A stretch of DNA of 64,000 nucleotides from Argopecten irradians (taxonomy: Eukaryota > Mollusca > Bivalvia > Pectinida > Pectinidae). The DNA is taken from NCBI RefSeq assembly GCF_041381155.1, contig NC_091143.1, positions 24,455,695 to 24,519,694 of the forward strand, in the 5' to 3' direction. The position numbers and the translations under genes were made by a program. Below the pieces are notes generated by a model. The model did no database searches. It saw only the letters and a program-made list of their open reading frames with translations, and was not told the origin of the DNA. Of this stretch, positions 37,901 to 50,600 are shown piece after piece (the first letter of the stretch is position 1; each line of letters opens with the position of its first letter).

Positions 37901-38090
37901 CTACATTTGTACACATAGTACAGTATTAAAGGAGACAAAACATTGCGATGTTCATTTTGTTTCTAAAAAAACAATCAACAGCATAGCATACATGTGGAAC
38001 CATATAATACTACAATCAAGTTAAAATTTACAAAATCACAGATTTTTCTCCATCAATGCCCACAGCTTCCTGCTGTAATTGATTGTTTTG
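34991..38090. other. Probable 3' UTR or flank of the ATP8B-class gene
   Basis: AT-rich stretch below the ATP8B-class stop codon. Short open frames of up to 70 codons show no recognised domain. I could not identify the transcript end. Confidence 0.4.
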
Positions 38091-38681
38091 TTACAGCTTT
38101 TCACTAAAAACTACATGCCTGTTGTGATCATGTTCAGTCACGTTATTCACATGCGAACTTTCCGAGTTGCTGTTCCCATTTTGTGAATTATTAGAACTGT
38201 CTATACGTTTAACTTTAGTTAACTGCACAGGGTTACTTCTAGCCTCACTTTGTTCAACGCGCTGCCGCATGTTCAAGCCACTTGTAATGAGTTCACCAAA
38301 ACCTTGCTGGTGGGCAAAGGCATAACCTGAGCGTAAAGATCTTGTGCTGCGACGCAATGTGGACTGACGTCGCATAACCATGTCTCCTGAACGCGATTTG
38401 GACTTGGAGATACGCTGTTTGAGCCTAGCTCGGTCACTGAGCGTGGGCTGGGTGTCGAGATAGTAGAAACGATATGCAATGACAGGAACGAGGAGGATGG
38501 TGATGGTGAGGAGAAGACAAAGCCAGAAGTTAGCAGTAGAGTAGACCTGGTAGGCCGTGCCCATATATGTGTAGTTAAACACCTCGGAATACATGGTCAG
38601 AATAAAACAAAAGTAGAGGATTATACTCCCCCATATCACAAAATGGTTAAAGCCTGTCCAGTAGGAAGTGTCCAGGGCACA
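38091..38681 (-). CDS. ATP8B-class last exon: final membrane helices and cytosolic tail
   Basis: Encodes [20 protein letters not shown], two membrane segments, then a basic tail with [17 protein letters not shown] and a Ser/Asn-rich end. Stop TAA is at 38091-38093. GYAFAHQ is a recognised regulatory tail motif of P4-ATPases. Confidence 0.96.
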   Translation of the reverse strand, partial: CALDTSYWTGFNHFVIWGSIILYFCFILTMYSEVFNYTYMGTAYQVYSTANFWLCLLLTITILLVPVIAYRFYYLDTQPTLSDRARLKQRISKSKSRSGDMVMRRQSTLRRSTRSLRSGYAFAHQQGFGELITSGLNMRQRVEQSEARSNPVQLTKVKRIDSSNNSQNGNSNSESSHVNNVTEHDHNRHVVFSEKL

Positions 38682-41600
38682 CTGTGAATAAATAGAGAAT
38701 ACATGGTCAATAAAACAAATTAGCGTCTTCTTTCATGGAGGTTAAAAGCAAAAAGTTATTATACAAAATAAGGAACATGTATATTATATCATATATCAAT
38801 CTACTGAAAACTTAGTAAGCCAGACAAATTGAATTTACAGATGCTAATTGAGCCTGATTCCATCATCTCCCACCTTTCACATTATTGCAGTAAGATTACA
38901 GTTTGCTATAAAAACTTTTTAACAAACTTATCTGACATCTTCTATAACACAACCAACTTTCCATACTTACCCGTAAATTAACTGCCACCACCAAAATTGA
39001 TGCCACAACAACCCCAAACGACTGATGATCGATAAGGTCCGTGCCCCAGGGGTTGGTAGCCCAGTGGAACACTCCGTAGGGGATAAAGAAGAGGATGAGG
39101 GATGTGATGAAACCCTCTGAGACCCCTAACAGGAACACTTTCTTATTAAACAGCATGTCAGAAAGGCCTGGGGTGTAAAGCTTTGGGTACCGCAGTGAAT
39201 AGCTGTCATTGACATCCTGTAAATGAATTAAAACACATTTATTCAGTAAGGCATGGCGTATAGAGAATTGGAAACCATGGCAATTTAACAATTTACATAT
39301 CCTTTAACAACTACTATTGATGCAATGTAAGTCAAACATCTATCAAACCAAGAACCATTGATTACTATGACTGTTTACATTTTTGTGTGAATATACACAA
39401 TTGACCAAAACAATACAAAGAAAAAAACTTAAAGGCCATTGCACACAAGTTGTCCACATAGTATTTTTTTCTTTCATATCTGTTTTTCTTCTTCTTTCTA
39501 TTTCCTATTTTTTGTTTTCCAATTTCATATCTTTTTATTTTCCAATTGAACAAGGCATTTTTTGGTTCCGTTAATAGGCCATTTACAAGTCGAACAGATT
39601 GACATTACCTAGTAACTACTGAATACAGAGCCATCCTTACCTGGTCAAATGCAGCCATAAATAGACACGGCATTGAGGTGTAAAACAGGTTGTAGAAGGA
39701 AATGAAATAAGGATCAAACAACGTCTGAAAAACAAAAATATCATAACTTACAAACCCACTTTTTCTAATGTGTTAGTTTCATTGTCTGAACATTTGATAT
39801 TTCACATTTGTCGATAACGATAATTCAAAATTAAAACTGAATGATAAGATTGTTATATGCAGTAGAAAAATTTAAGTTTTCAGCTACAGATACTAAATTG
39901 TGTCTGTATTTAAAACTACAACCAAATTTACTCAAAGCAACACATATTTCTAGATTGTAAATTTATTTCAATTCATTTCTAAATTCATCGATGGGAAAAA
40001 TAAATTACTCTTAGACTAATAATTAAAACTTAATACTGTAAAATGTATTTAATTTAGTGGTAGTTTATTTTAGCGCTTTCTGCACTGTTTTAGAAGCGCT
40101 AATTCATATACAGCACTTCATTTTTTTTGGATAATTTCTTGTATTAAACCTTTGAATTGAACTAATTCTTATCTGCGTTAATAAATCATTATTTCCATTT
40201 TATTTTTTACATTTGCGTTAAAATTTGACTATACTGAAGTTCATTAACTTTACAGTATTTACAATTCTGTTATTGCATTGTCTTGATTAAAAACAACATT
40301 TTAGAAATCAGAAATAACTTATTGTGCTGGTCAGATAAACCTACCTGAGCAGAAAAACCACAGAAGATAGCAAACCACAGATGGCATAATGTGAATGCAA
40401 AATTCTTGTAGAAAAAGTATCTAAGGAACTTGCTCATCCTGAAGTATGACCATCGTCCATGGACCAGAAGAAGCCGTTCGAGGTATCTGAACTGAGAGAT
40501 GGAGTAATCGCTAGCTAGGACAGCCTGAAGTCCTTCCTGGCCACTGATACCCACACCGATATGTGCCGCTGTAAATGAGAGAGTTTACATAAAAACTTAT
40601 CCTACTTAACATAATTAGAGACATTGAACTTGTCTTAATGATCACTTTATATAAACACTTATTTGTCTCCTGCACCTTATGTAGTCATTGTTCGATCATC
40701 CCAATAAAAAATATTATGTATCAACCTCCAATTAAAATTTGTCTAGAATTTACACATTATGTAGCAGATGTTTTTAGATAGATTTCATCACTGCCTTTGC
40801 TATGGATCCACCTGGTGTAGAAACAATTCCCACCTCCCTCCTTCTGAAATTTTCTCTGAGGAAAAAAGGGGTAGTTAAATGAATTAAATTTTTGTGTCAA
40901 ACTCACTTTTTATCATGCTAACATCATTAGCACCATCACCAATTGCCAGAGTGACAGATTTCTTGTTTCGTTTAATGAGGTCAACGACTAACGCTTTTTG
41001 TAGAGGTGTTACTCGACAGCAGATCACAGCTTTACATGAACAGCCAAGTTCCAGTAGTAGTTGCTCCATCTCTGGCTTCAGAGCTTGGATCTGAGAAAAA
41101 AAATGTTAGCAAATTAATAACTGCATTAATTCATATTATATGTATGTTTCAATATGTTACAAGCAGTAAACAAGGACATAGTCATTCAGATCCCCCGCCA
41201 ATGGAGATATCAAAGCTGAAGTAAGTTTGATTGTGGAGACTTATGTGTATGAAAAAAAAAAAAACAGGAAAAAGGAAGTTGAGCTAAAGAAAGATGGAGT
41301 ATAATTCAAGTAGAGCGGGGCTGCAATTGTTGAATCAGGTATACAGCCTTGACATTTATATTAGACAATATACACAAAGATGGGTGGAGTTTTGCAAAGT
41401 AACATTTACCATTTACCATGATAGTTTCAGCAATGTTTCCATGGTAACGGAAAAAGTGCAAAAAATGAAAACCTAAAAATAGCAAAAGGTACTACTAGAC
41501 CATAAAAAGAATGTGTCTATGAAGTTTCGTGGAAAATATCTCTGCTGGTTTTAGAGTTGTGCTCCGGAAACGATTCTAATACAAAAATCTGCCATTTTCA

Positions 41601-44600
41601 GCAATGTTTCCATGGTTACAGAAAAAAGTACAAAAAGTGAAAACCTTAAAATAGCAAAAGGCACTACTAGACCATAAGAACAATGTGTCTATGAAGTTTC
41701 GTGGAAATATCTCTTCTGGTTTTTAGAGTTATGCTGCGGAAACGAACCTACAAAAATATGATATTTTCAGCAATGTTTCCATGGTTACGGAAAAAGTGCA
41801 AAAATTGGAAACCTAAAAATAGCAAAAGGCACTACTAGACCATAAGAACAATGTGTCTATGAAGTTTCATGGAAATATCTCTGCTGGTTTTAGAGTAAGA
41901 ACAATGTGTCTATGAGTTTCATGGAAATATCTCTGCTGGTTTTAGAGTTATGCTGCGGAAACGAACCTGGTACAAAAATCTGCCATTTTCAGCAATGTTT
42001 CCATGGTTACAGAAAAAAGTACAAAAAAGTGAAAACCTTAAAATAGCAAAAGGCACTACTAGACCATAAGAACAATGTGTCTATGAAGTTTCGTGGAAAT
42101 ATCTCTTCTGGTTTTAGAGTTATGCTGCGGAAACGAACCTGGTACAAAAATATGATATTTTCAGCAATGTTTCCATGGTTTACAGAAAAAATGCAAAAAA
42201 TGAAAACCTTAAAATAGCAAAAGGCACTACTAGACCATACTACCAATGTGTGTATGAAGTTTCGTGGAAACATCTCTACTGGTTTTAGAGTTATGCTCCG
42301 GAAACCATTCGTACGGACGGACAGACGGAACCCATTTGTATATCCCCCGCCAACTTCGTTGGGCGGGGCATAATAAATCTTCAATGCCAGGAATATTCTC
42401 ATTAAATGCAGCTTTGTTACTTTGTATAATTATTTGGGAATCTGAAATCGTTATTATTTTATATTGTTTCTATGTAATTTATCAAACTGTAACTATTGAC
42501 AAAAAGTGTGAAATTTGTTACCATGTAGGCAAACCAAACTGTGACAGTTGACAACAAACCAAGCTGTGGCCAATAACAACAAACAATTCTTTACTATGTA
42601 GACTTACCAAGCTATGGCCGTTGACAACCTTTACCATGTAGACTTACAAAGCTATGGCCGTTGACAACATTTACCATGTAGACTTACCAAGCTATGGCCG
42701 TTGACAACATTTACCATGTAGACTTACCAAGCCATGGCCGTTGACAACCTTTCCTATCTAGACTTACCAAGCTATGGCCGTTGACAACATTTACCATGTA
42801 GACTTACCAAGCCATGGCCGTTGAACAACATTTACCATGTAGACTTACCAAGCTATCGCCGTTGACAACCTTTCCTATCTAGACTTACCAGCCATGGCCG
42901 TTGACAACATTTACCATGTAGACTTACCAAGCCATGGCCGTTGACAACATTTACCATGTAGACTTACCAAGCTATGGCCGTTGACAAACTTTACCATGTA
43001 GACTTACAAAGCTATGGCCGTTGACAACCTTTACCATGTAGACTTACCAAGCCATGGCCGTTGACAACATTTACCATGTAGACTTACCAAGCCATGGCCG
43101 TTGACAACATTTACCATGTAGACTTACCAAGCTATCGCCGTTGACAACCTTTCCTATCTAGACTTACCAAGCCATGGCCGTTGACAACCTTTACTATGTA
43201 GACTTACCAAGCTATGGCCGTCGAAGACAAGTGATTCTTTACTATATAGACTTACCAAGCTATGGCCGTTGACAACCTTTACTATCTAGACTTACCAAGC
43301 TATGGCCGATGACAACAAGCTATGGCCGTTGACAACCTTTACTATCTAGACTTACCAAGCTATGGCCGATGACAACAAGTGATTCTTTACTATGTAGACT
43401 TACCAAGCTATGGCCGTTGACAACCAGTGCGAATTCGTTACATATATTGTCGTCTGCTACAGCATTATTCACTCCTCCATTATAAAACTGTTCACCACCA
43501 TTTGCTATTCGTACATCATGTTCATCAGAAGCTTCCTTCTTTTCACGATTTATTCTTTTCACATCCTCTAATGCCTTAGACATTTGATTTTTAACTTCAT
43601 CAAAAGATTCGGCATCTATCACAAAAATATCTTCCATTTCATCTGTTAGCAGTCTGCAGGAATAGCCAATATTAATAGCAGTTTCTGAAACAAGAACAAC
43701 ATAAAAAGTTGATCTAGTTTCTTAAAACAGATTATCAATGGTATGTCATAAAATTTTCAAAAAAGTTAGGACTGCAAGGAAACTGCCTTGCAACAAGTCA
43801 GAGAAACGGTTAGTTTGGATTGCAAATAAAAAATTGTGAAGCTGTTTGGAGCAAAGTCACTTTAAAATTCATTCATTCAGGATCAAATTTGGTCTGATCT
43901 ACGGACATCAAATCTCCTTAAATTATAAAGCTTTCCATAATCAATAATTCAAAGGATTCCAAGAAGAACATGGGTTAAACGACTACACTAAAATTCTCTT
44001 AGGCCCTGGATTCAAACCCCTGACCCACTTTCCTATAAAATTCCAGAGCCAGTACCTTGTTTGTCACCAGTAAGGACCCAGATTTTGATCCCAGCATCGG
44101 CCAGATTGGCGATGGCATCAGGGACCCCATCCTGTAGTTTATCTTCAATGGCTGAAGCTCCAACTAGTATCAGATCTTTCTCTATTTCTTCATACATTTC
44201 ATCAACTTTTGCCTCCCGATCTTGTAATGATGTACTGAAATATGAAGGTATACAATGATTGACCATTTCATTTGTTACTACCAAATGGATTAGTGCATAG
44301 TTGAACAATTTGCAAGTGTAAAATTTTGAGATTTTCTGTTTGTAATTTAGTTGCAGGGAATCATTTTTTAGTGAATCTTCATTGCTATCATTCAATGGAT
44401 AGAGATTAACATGTAAAACAATTTGAAAGCGGGATATCAAATTTCACAACTTCGAGTGAATCTGTAATTTCGGCGAAATTAAAACTCCTGTATATATAAG
44501 CATCTACACAGTAAGGGATTTTCAGACTCATGCATAGGAAAATGAAAATAATAATTCTTTAATGTTACTGTCAGTTTCATCAAATCAATCAGTAATAAGA

Positions 44601-47600
44601 GTCACATTGTTGAAAGCCATTCTTCAATGACAATTTAAACATTTCAGGATTTACTACCAGTAGGTGAACTCCTCTGAGATGCAGAGTAATGATAGTATAA
44701 TATCGTTTAACTAAAGTTCATGAAGTACGTCACACAAAAGGCTGATACAAAATGTGGGTCATTCTACAGAACAGTAATATTCTTGTCCGCTTTGGTCCCT
44801 GTAGAAAGGGACCAGCTAGAGCAATGTAATTTGATCTTAATAACAGTAGATCAAAGTCTTCTTCAATGGTAAATCAAGACATATGTGATTATTGTTAAAA
44901 TTTTTCATTTTACAGCAATTTCAACACCTATAAATGACCAATTTCTAATGTCCGCATTGCTATATAACTTTTTAAAGCTTAAAAAAAAATATTCATAAGA
45001 CAATCTACAAATAGGTAACACATTTGAATAAAATGCAGTGATGTAGGGATTTTAATAAAATATAAAAGATATTGACAAGAATTTTTCTATATACATATTT
45101 TTTCTGCATTTATATCTGTCCGCAATATTGCAGTCATTCCTGTTAATGTTCTTTAATTGTCCATAACAGAAAAGTTCCCCTCCCTTAGAACTGTTATATG
45201 CTAGTGCTGAGTAGTGTATTCACTCCCTCTCTAGAAAATAAGCTTTAGATGTAGATGAAAGTGTTTTTTAGGGAGGATTTTGATTCGATAAAGTCAGATA
45301 AGGAAAGAATCACTTTTACATGTCAGTCCTGTTACTATGGGCATCTCATAAGTATATGTACATAAACTATGAAATTTACTATTAATTATAATTTTCAGAG
45401 TTGGTTATATTTTCGAGAAATATAACTTAATTTGATATGACATGTGAAGGTTATATTAGAATGAGTGAAAACGTTAAGATTCAGTCATTCCTGTTACTGT
45501 CATTCCTGTTACCATTGAAAAGGTAACAGGAATTACACAATGTGGTAACAGGAATGATAATTAAGATGTAAAAATTCCATACCTTTCTTGTTTATGAAAT
45601 GATCTTGTTGATCATTATACTGTTTTGACTTTAAAAGTTTTTATTTCAAATTTAAAATGCATAGTAATGTATAAGAAGTTGTTTGGGTCAACTTTTCATC
45701 CATGGTAACAGGAATGACAAGAAGTTGGTAACAGGAATGATTATTTCTATAAAATTAACTTTCATTGGTCTAGTTTAATATCATCTTGTTCAAATAATAT
45801 TCTTAATTTGAAATAAGTAATAATCATAACCAAATGATAGCAACAAAAATATTTGTACAACTGTATGACTATGAAAATATTCAGAATTGAAATCAGGTCA
45901 CAGGAATGACATTTGGTAACAGAAATGACAAAGTAGCAACAAAAAAGTCTAACTGATATAAAAAGATGAAAGTTGTATATCATGATTGAACCTTATTCAA
46001 GAAATTTCCATTTTATTGAAATTCTATGAAGAGCAATGTTAAATGTGTGTTTTATTTTGAGTATGACCATCATATTTGAAATAGTAACAGGAATGACATG
46101 TGTAGCTGTGTCATTCCTGTTACTTGGTTGATTGTAAATTTCATATTTATGCATAAAGTACACATTTTTTCTACAATACTAGAGAATTAACATTAAGAAT
46201 TACTTAATAAAATAGATATTTCTATTTTTTGAAAGGAGATGAGGATACTTAAGTACAATCTATCATTCCTGTTACTGGATATCATTCCTGTTACTGGATA
46301 TCATTCCTGTTACCAATACCATTTTTTAAGATAAATGGTTAGTTTCATAACAGAGCTATCGCCTTCATTTATTGGAATAAGAGAACAAAATTGACAATCT
46401 ATATGCTTTTGATCAACCATTTGACAATTATTTTTCAAAAATATCCAAAATGTTACATCCTAGTTTTCAATTTAAAATCAATTCCTAACATAAGAATGAT
46501 AAAAATCGGCATTATATCTATTTTAATTGAGCTCTTTTAGTATCCTTTGATAAGTTATGTTGACATTTCATGGAAAACAGTATAAAGATTATATATTGAG
46601 TTATCTGAATAATTTCTCTAGTAATTTAAAAAGCAGTAACAGGATTGATATTTTCACTGGCTGCTAAATTCAACTTCATAATAGGTATAATGTAATTGAA
46701 AAGTAATCGAAATGTAATTACGATTACACAGTAAAATTTTACTGTAATCGCTTACGATTACAAGTAATCGATATAGCCTTCGATTACTGATTACTGTCGA
46801 TTACTGAGAAAATGTAATTAATTACAATCGATTACGATTACAATTACCCCATGCCTGACACTGACCTTGCATATCATAATTTGTAATAATTTCAAAATTA
46901 ATGAAAACGGTGATACAAGCCTTTTTTAAATTAAATTCAATGTATTCCTTCTACTGTGACAAAAGCAATTGATTTGCTTCAAGTTTTAAATTTTTTAAAT
47001 TTCCATTTAGCTATGCTTAAAAGTGGCAATTTCTGTAGAATGACCCATGCACTACATTTGTTATAAAGTGGCAATATTTGCCAGATTACTGACATGTTTA
47101 TTCTTTTTCAGTGTTTTTAATTTCTTGTTCTATTCCAAAACATATATTTCTTTCTGTTGAACAAATCAAGGATTTTAGCTGTTCCCCCCCCCCCCCCCCC
47201 CCCCTTAGAAATCGCACAGGTAAGTACTTAACAAAGATATTCTAGTAAAAACTTACATGTACATGTACTGCACTATTTGAGCCTATAAGGACCTAGAAAA
47301 TACTATTTCTAACCGAATGGTTACCTCGCTTCATGATGTTTCTTTTTCCAGCTCTCCCAAACATTTGCTGGGATTTCCTTTTCAGCTAAACATAGAGTTC
47401 TGAGGCCATCCTGAGCAAATTCCTGTAAATACAGAGATCCTCATTTATTATCTAGCAAATTCTGTAATTTTCTGTAATATGCATTTTTAAAGCACTTCCT
47501 GTCAATCACAGTTGGAGTGAGTCACTTACATTTAAATGGTGAGTGGTCAGTTCTTTATCATTATCACAGTTGGAATGAGTCACTTACATTTAAATGGTGA

Positions 47601-50600
47601 GTGGTCAGTTCCATATCATTATCACAGCTAGAGTGAGTCACTTACATTTAAATGGTGAGTGGTCAGTTCCTTATCATTATCACAGCTAGAGTGAATCATT
47701 TACATTTAAATGGTGAGTGGTCAGTTCCATATCATTATCACAGCTAGAGTGAATCACTTACATTTAAATGGTGAGTGGTCAATTCCATATAATTATCACA
47801 GCTAGAGTGAATCACTTACATTTAAATGGTGAGTGGTCAGTTCCTTATCATTATCACAGCTAGAGTGAATCACTTACATTTAAATGGTGAGTGGTCAGTT
47901 CCTTATCATTATCACAGCTAGAGTGAATCACTTACATTTAAATGGTGAGTGGTCAGTTCCTTATCATTATCACAGCTAGAGTGAATCACTTACATTTAAA
48001 TGGTGAGTGGTCAGTTCCTTATCATTATCACAGCTAGAGTGAATCACTTACATTTAAATGGTGAGTGGTCAGTTCCTTATCATTATCACAGCTAAAGTGA
48101 ATCACTTACATTTAAATGGTGAGTGGTCAGTTCCTTATCATTATCACAGCTAGAATGAGTCACTTACATTTAAATGGTGAGTGGTCAGTTCCTTATCATT
48201 ATCACAGCTAGAGTGAATCACTTACATTTAAATGGTGAGTGGTCAGTTCCTTATCATTATCACAGCTAGAGTGAATCACTTACATTTAAATGGTGAGTGG
48301 TCAGTTCCATATCATTATCACAGCTAGAGTGAATCACTTACATTTAAATGGTGAGTGGTCAGTTCCATATCATTATCACAGCTAGAGTGAATCACTTACA
48401 TTTAAATGGTGAGTGGTCAGTTCATTATCATTATCACAGTTGGAATGAATCACTTACATTTAAATGGTGAGTGGTCAGTTCCTTATCATTATTACAGCTG
48501 GAGTGTAGTCTCTCATAGATCACAGAATCCGCACCTTTACAAAGCAGCATGATCTTGCCATCTTTTTTTACGATGACCTTAAAAAACGTCACCAATGAGT
48601 AACATACTAACAAGACATTAATAAAAATTTGATAAAAACTGCTTCAAGCATAGTTCAATAATATCTAATTACAATGACTAACGCATGCGGAATTTCCAAC
48701 CCCTTTATTTTTGAAATAGATCATACTTTCTAAGATATGATTTTACTTGCTGTAGAATTGTTGGATGATCTTGTATAACATGAAATGTACGTTGTGTAGA
48801 ATTTTTTTTTTTGTTTGTTGTTGTTGCTGAGAAACCACGAACATAAAAACAACAAATTTAGATTTTACTGTATATCATTGTCACTATTGCTCCATCAGAT
48901 ATTAACCATGAATATTTCTTTCTACAAATTATATCAAAGCTCTAAAACACAAATTAAGTCATCCTCGATATTCCAGGGGTTCCGATCTCTTACGATCTCT
49001 ACACCCCAGGACTATCTCATAGTAAAACTGGAGGCAACAGAATAGAATAGGTAATTTAGTCATTTGATGTACATCAAAAGAGCCGTATAACGGCACACTG
49101 TGGTTAACTGTGTGGCTTTGATGTTAGGCATCGCTCTCTCTGTAGTCTTCAAAGGAAATCTTTGCTAGCCTGTGATTGGTCAAATGTTTTCTGCTGAGCT
49201 GCCTTCAATTTCACTATAAGATAGTCCAGGGGTGTAGATTTTTTAAGTGATCGGAACCCCTGGAGTCTCGAGAATGAAATTAAGTATACACAAATATTTC
49301 ATATTATATGTATAACATCAACATCCTCTAATTTAGTCATTTCATGATCAGAACAATATCCTACTATACTCACAGACATCCTTTTACGGACATTGTTGAA
49401 GTCGAGAATACACAACAGTTCATAGACCTCTTCTTTGCCCATAACCTCTATTGTAATAGTTTGTGGGGTCCGAGACTGTAAATATAAACAAGCTCAATCA
49501 ATATCAAGATTTCAGTAGTAAAGTGAGAATGTTTTACCATTAAGATTCTTTGTAAATGGCATAAAGAGCAAAGCAAGTGTTTTGAATTGATCATCTTGGG
49601 TTTCAAATCAACCCAAAGAAAGAACAATTGATCAGTTCAATATCAACTGATTATTTACAGTAAACTTTACAAGAAGAGAACAGGGAATGATCATTTCTGT
49701 AACCAGTGTAACCAGTTGCCCTTTCTGTTTTTTATGATAATCAAAGTAGTCAACATGACAGTCCAGTAGAATGCTAAGGATACTGATTTACAGTGAAATC
49801 TGTGTAATATGACACCATGGGGGATTACCCATTTTGGTCAGATAAGAAAGGTTGTTGAAACTCAGATATTATTGTTGACTAAAACTGGTATAGGGGAATA
49901 CACTATGAGTTTCAAAATAAACAGGATGTCAGATTAGACAGGTTTCACTTTACCATGATATGGCAATAGTTCAGGTGAGCTATTTTTTCAAGGATTTGAT
50001 GCATGTGTACAGTATAGATATAATAACCGTGTCCAATTTAACCAAATGCTATCTGTCAAACATACCTTAAAGACAAATCCAAAGTTCCTGGCAGCTCCTA
50101 CTAATGCTCCCTCATCAGGAGACTGGGCCTGGTACTCCAGGGTACCTGTACATAAACCATATACAGTATGAATCTTATATTGTACATGTAGTCACTTACT
50201 TCTGAATGAACCCCTATACTACATGGACCTTATATTGTACATGTAGTCACTTACTTCTGAATGAACCCCTATACTACATGGACCTTATATTGTACATGTA
50301 GTAACTTACTTCTGAATGACCCCTATACTACATGGACCTTATATTGTACATGTAGTCACTTACTTCTGAATGAACCCCTATACTACATGGACCTTATATT
50401 GTACATGTAGTCACTTACTTCTGAATGAACCCTATACTACATGGACCTATATTGTTACATGTAGTCACTTACTTCTGAATGAACCCCTATATACATGGAC
50501 CTTATATTTACATGTAGTAACTTACTTCTGAATGAACCCCTATACTACATGGACCTTATATTACATGTAGACTTACTTCTGAATGAACCCCTATACTACA

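Noticed and set aside
40894-41224. Plus-strand open frames opposite the GDGANDV exon
   Set aside because: They are the complementary shadow of a well-supported P4-ATPase exon.
47510-48577. A constant 17-18 base intron contribution in all donor-seeded arrays
   Set aside because: It first seemed constant, but recounting the 58-bp array shows exon similarity resumes after about 10 intron bases, so the range is 10-18 and no fixed length is claimed.
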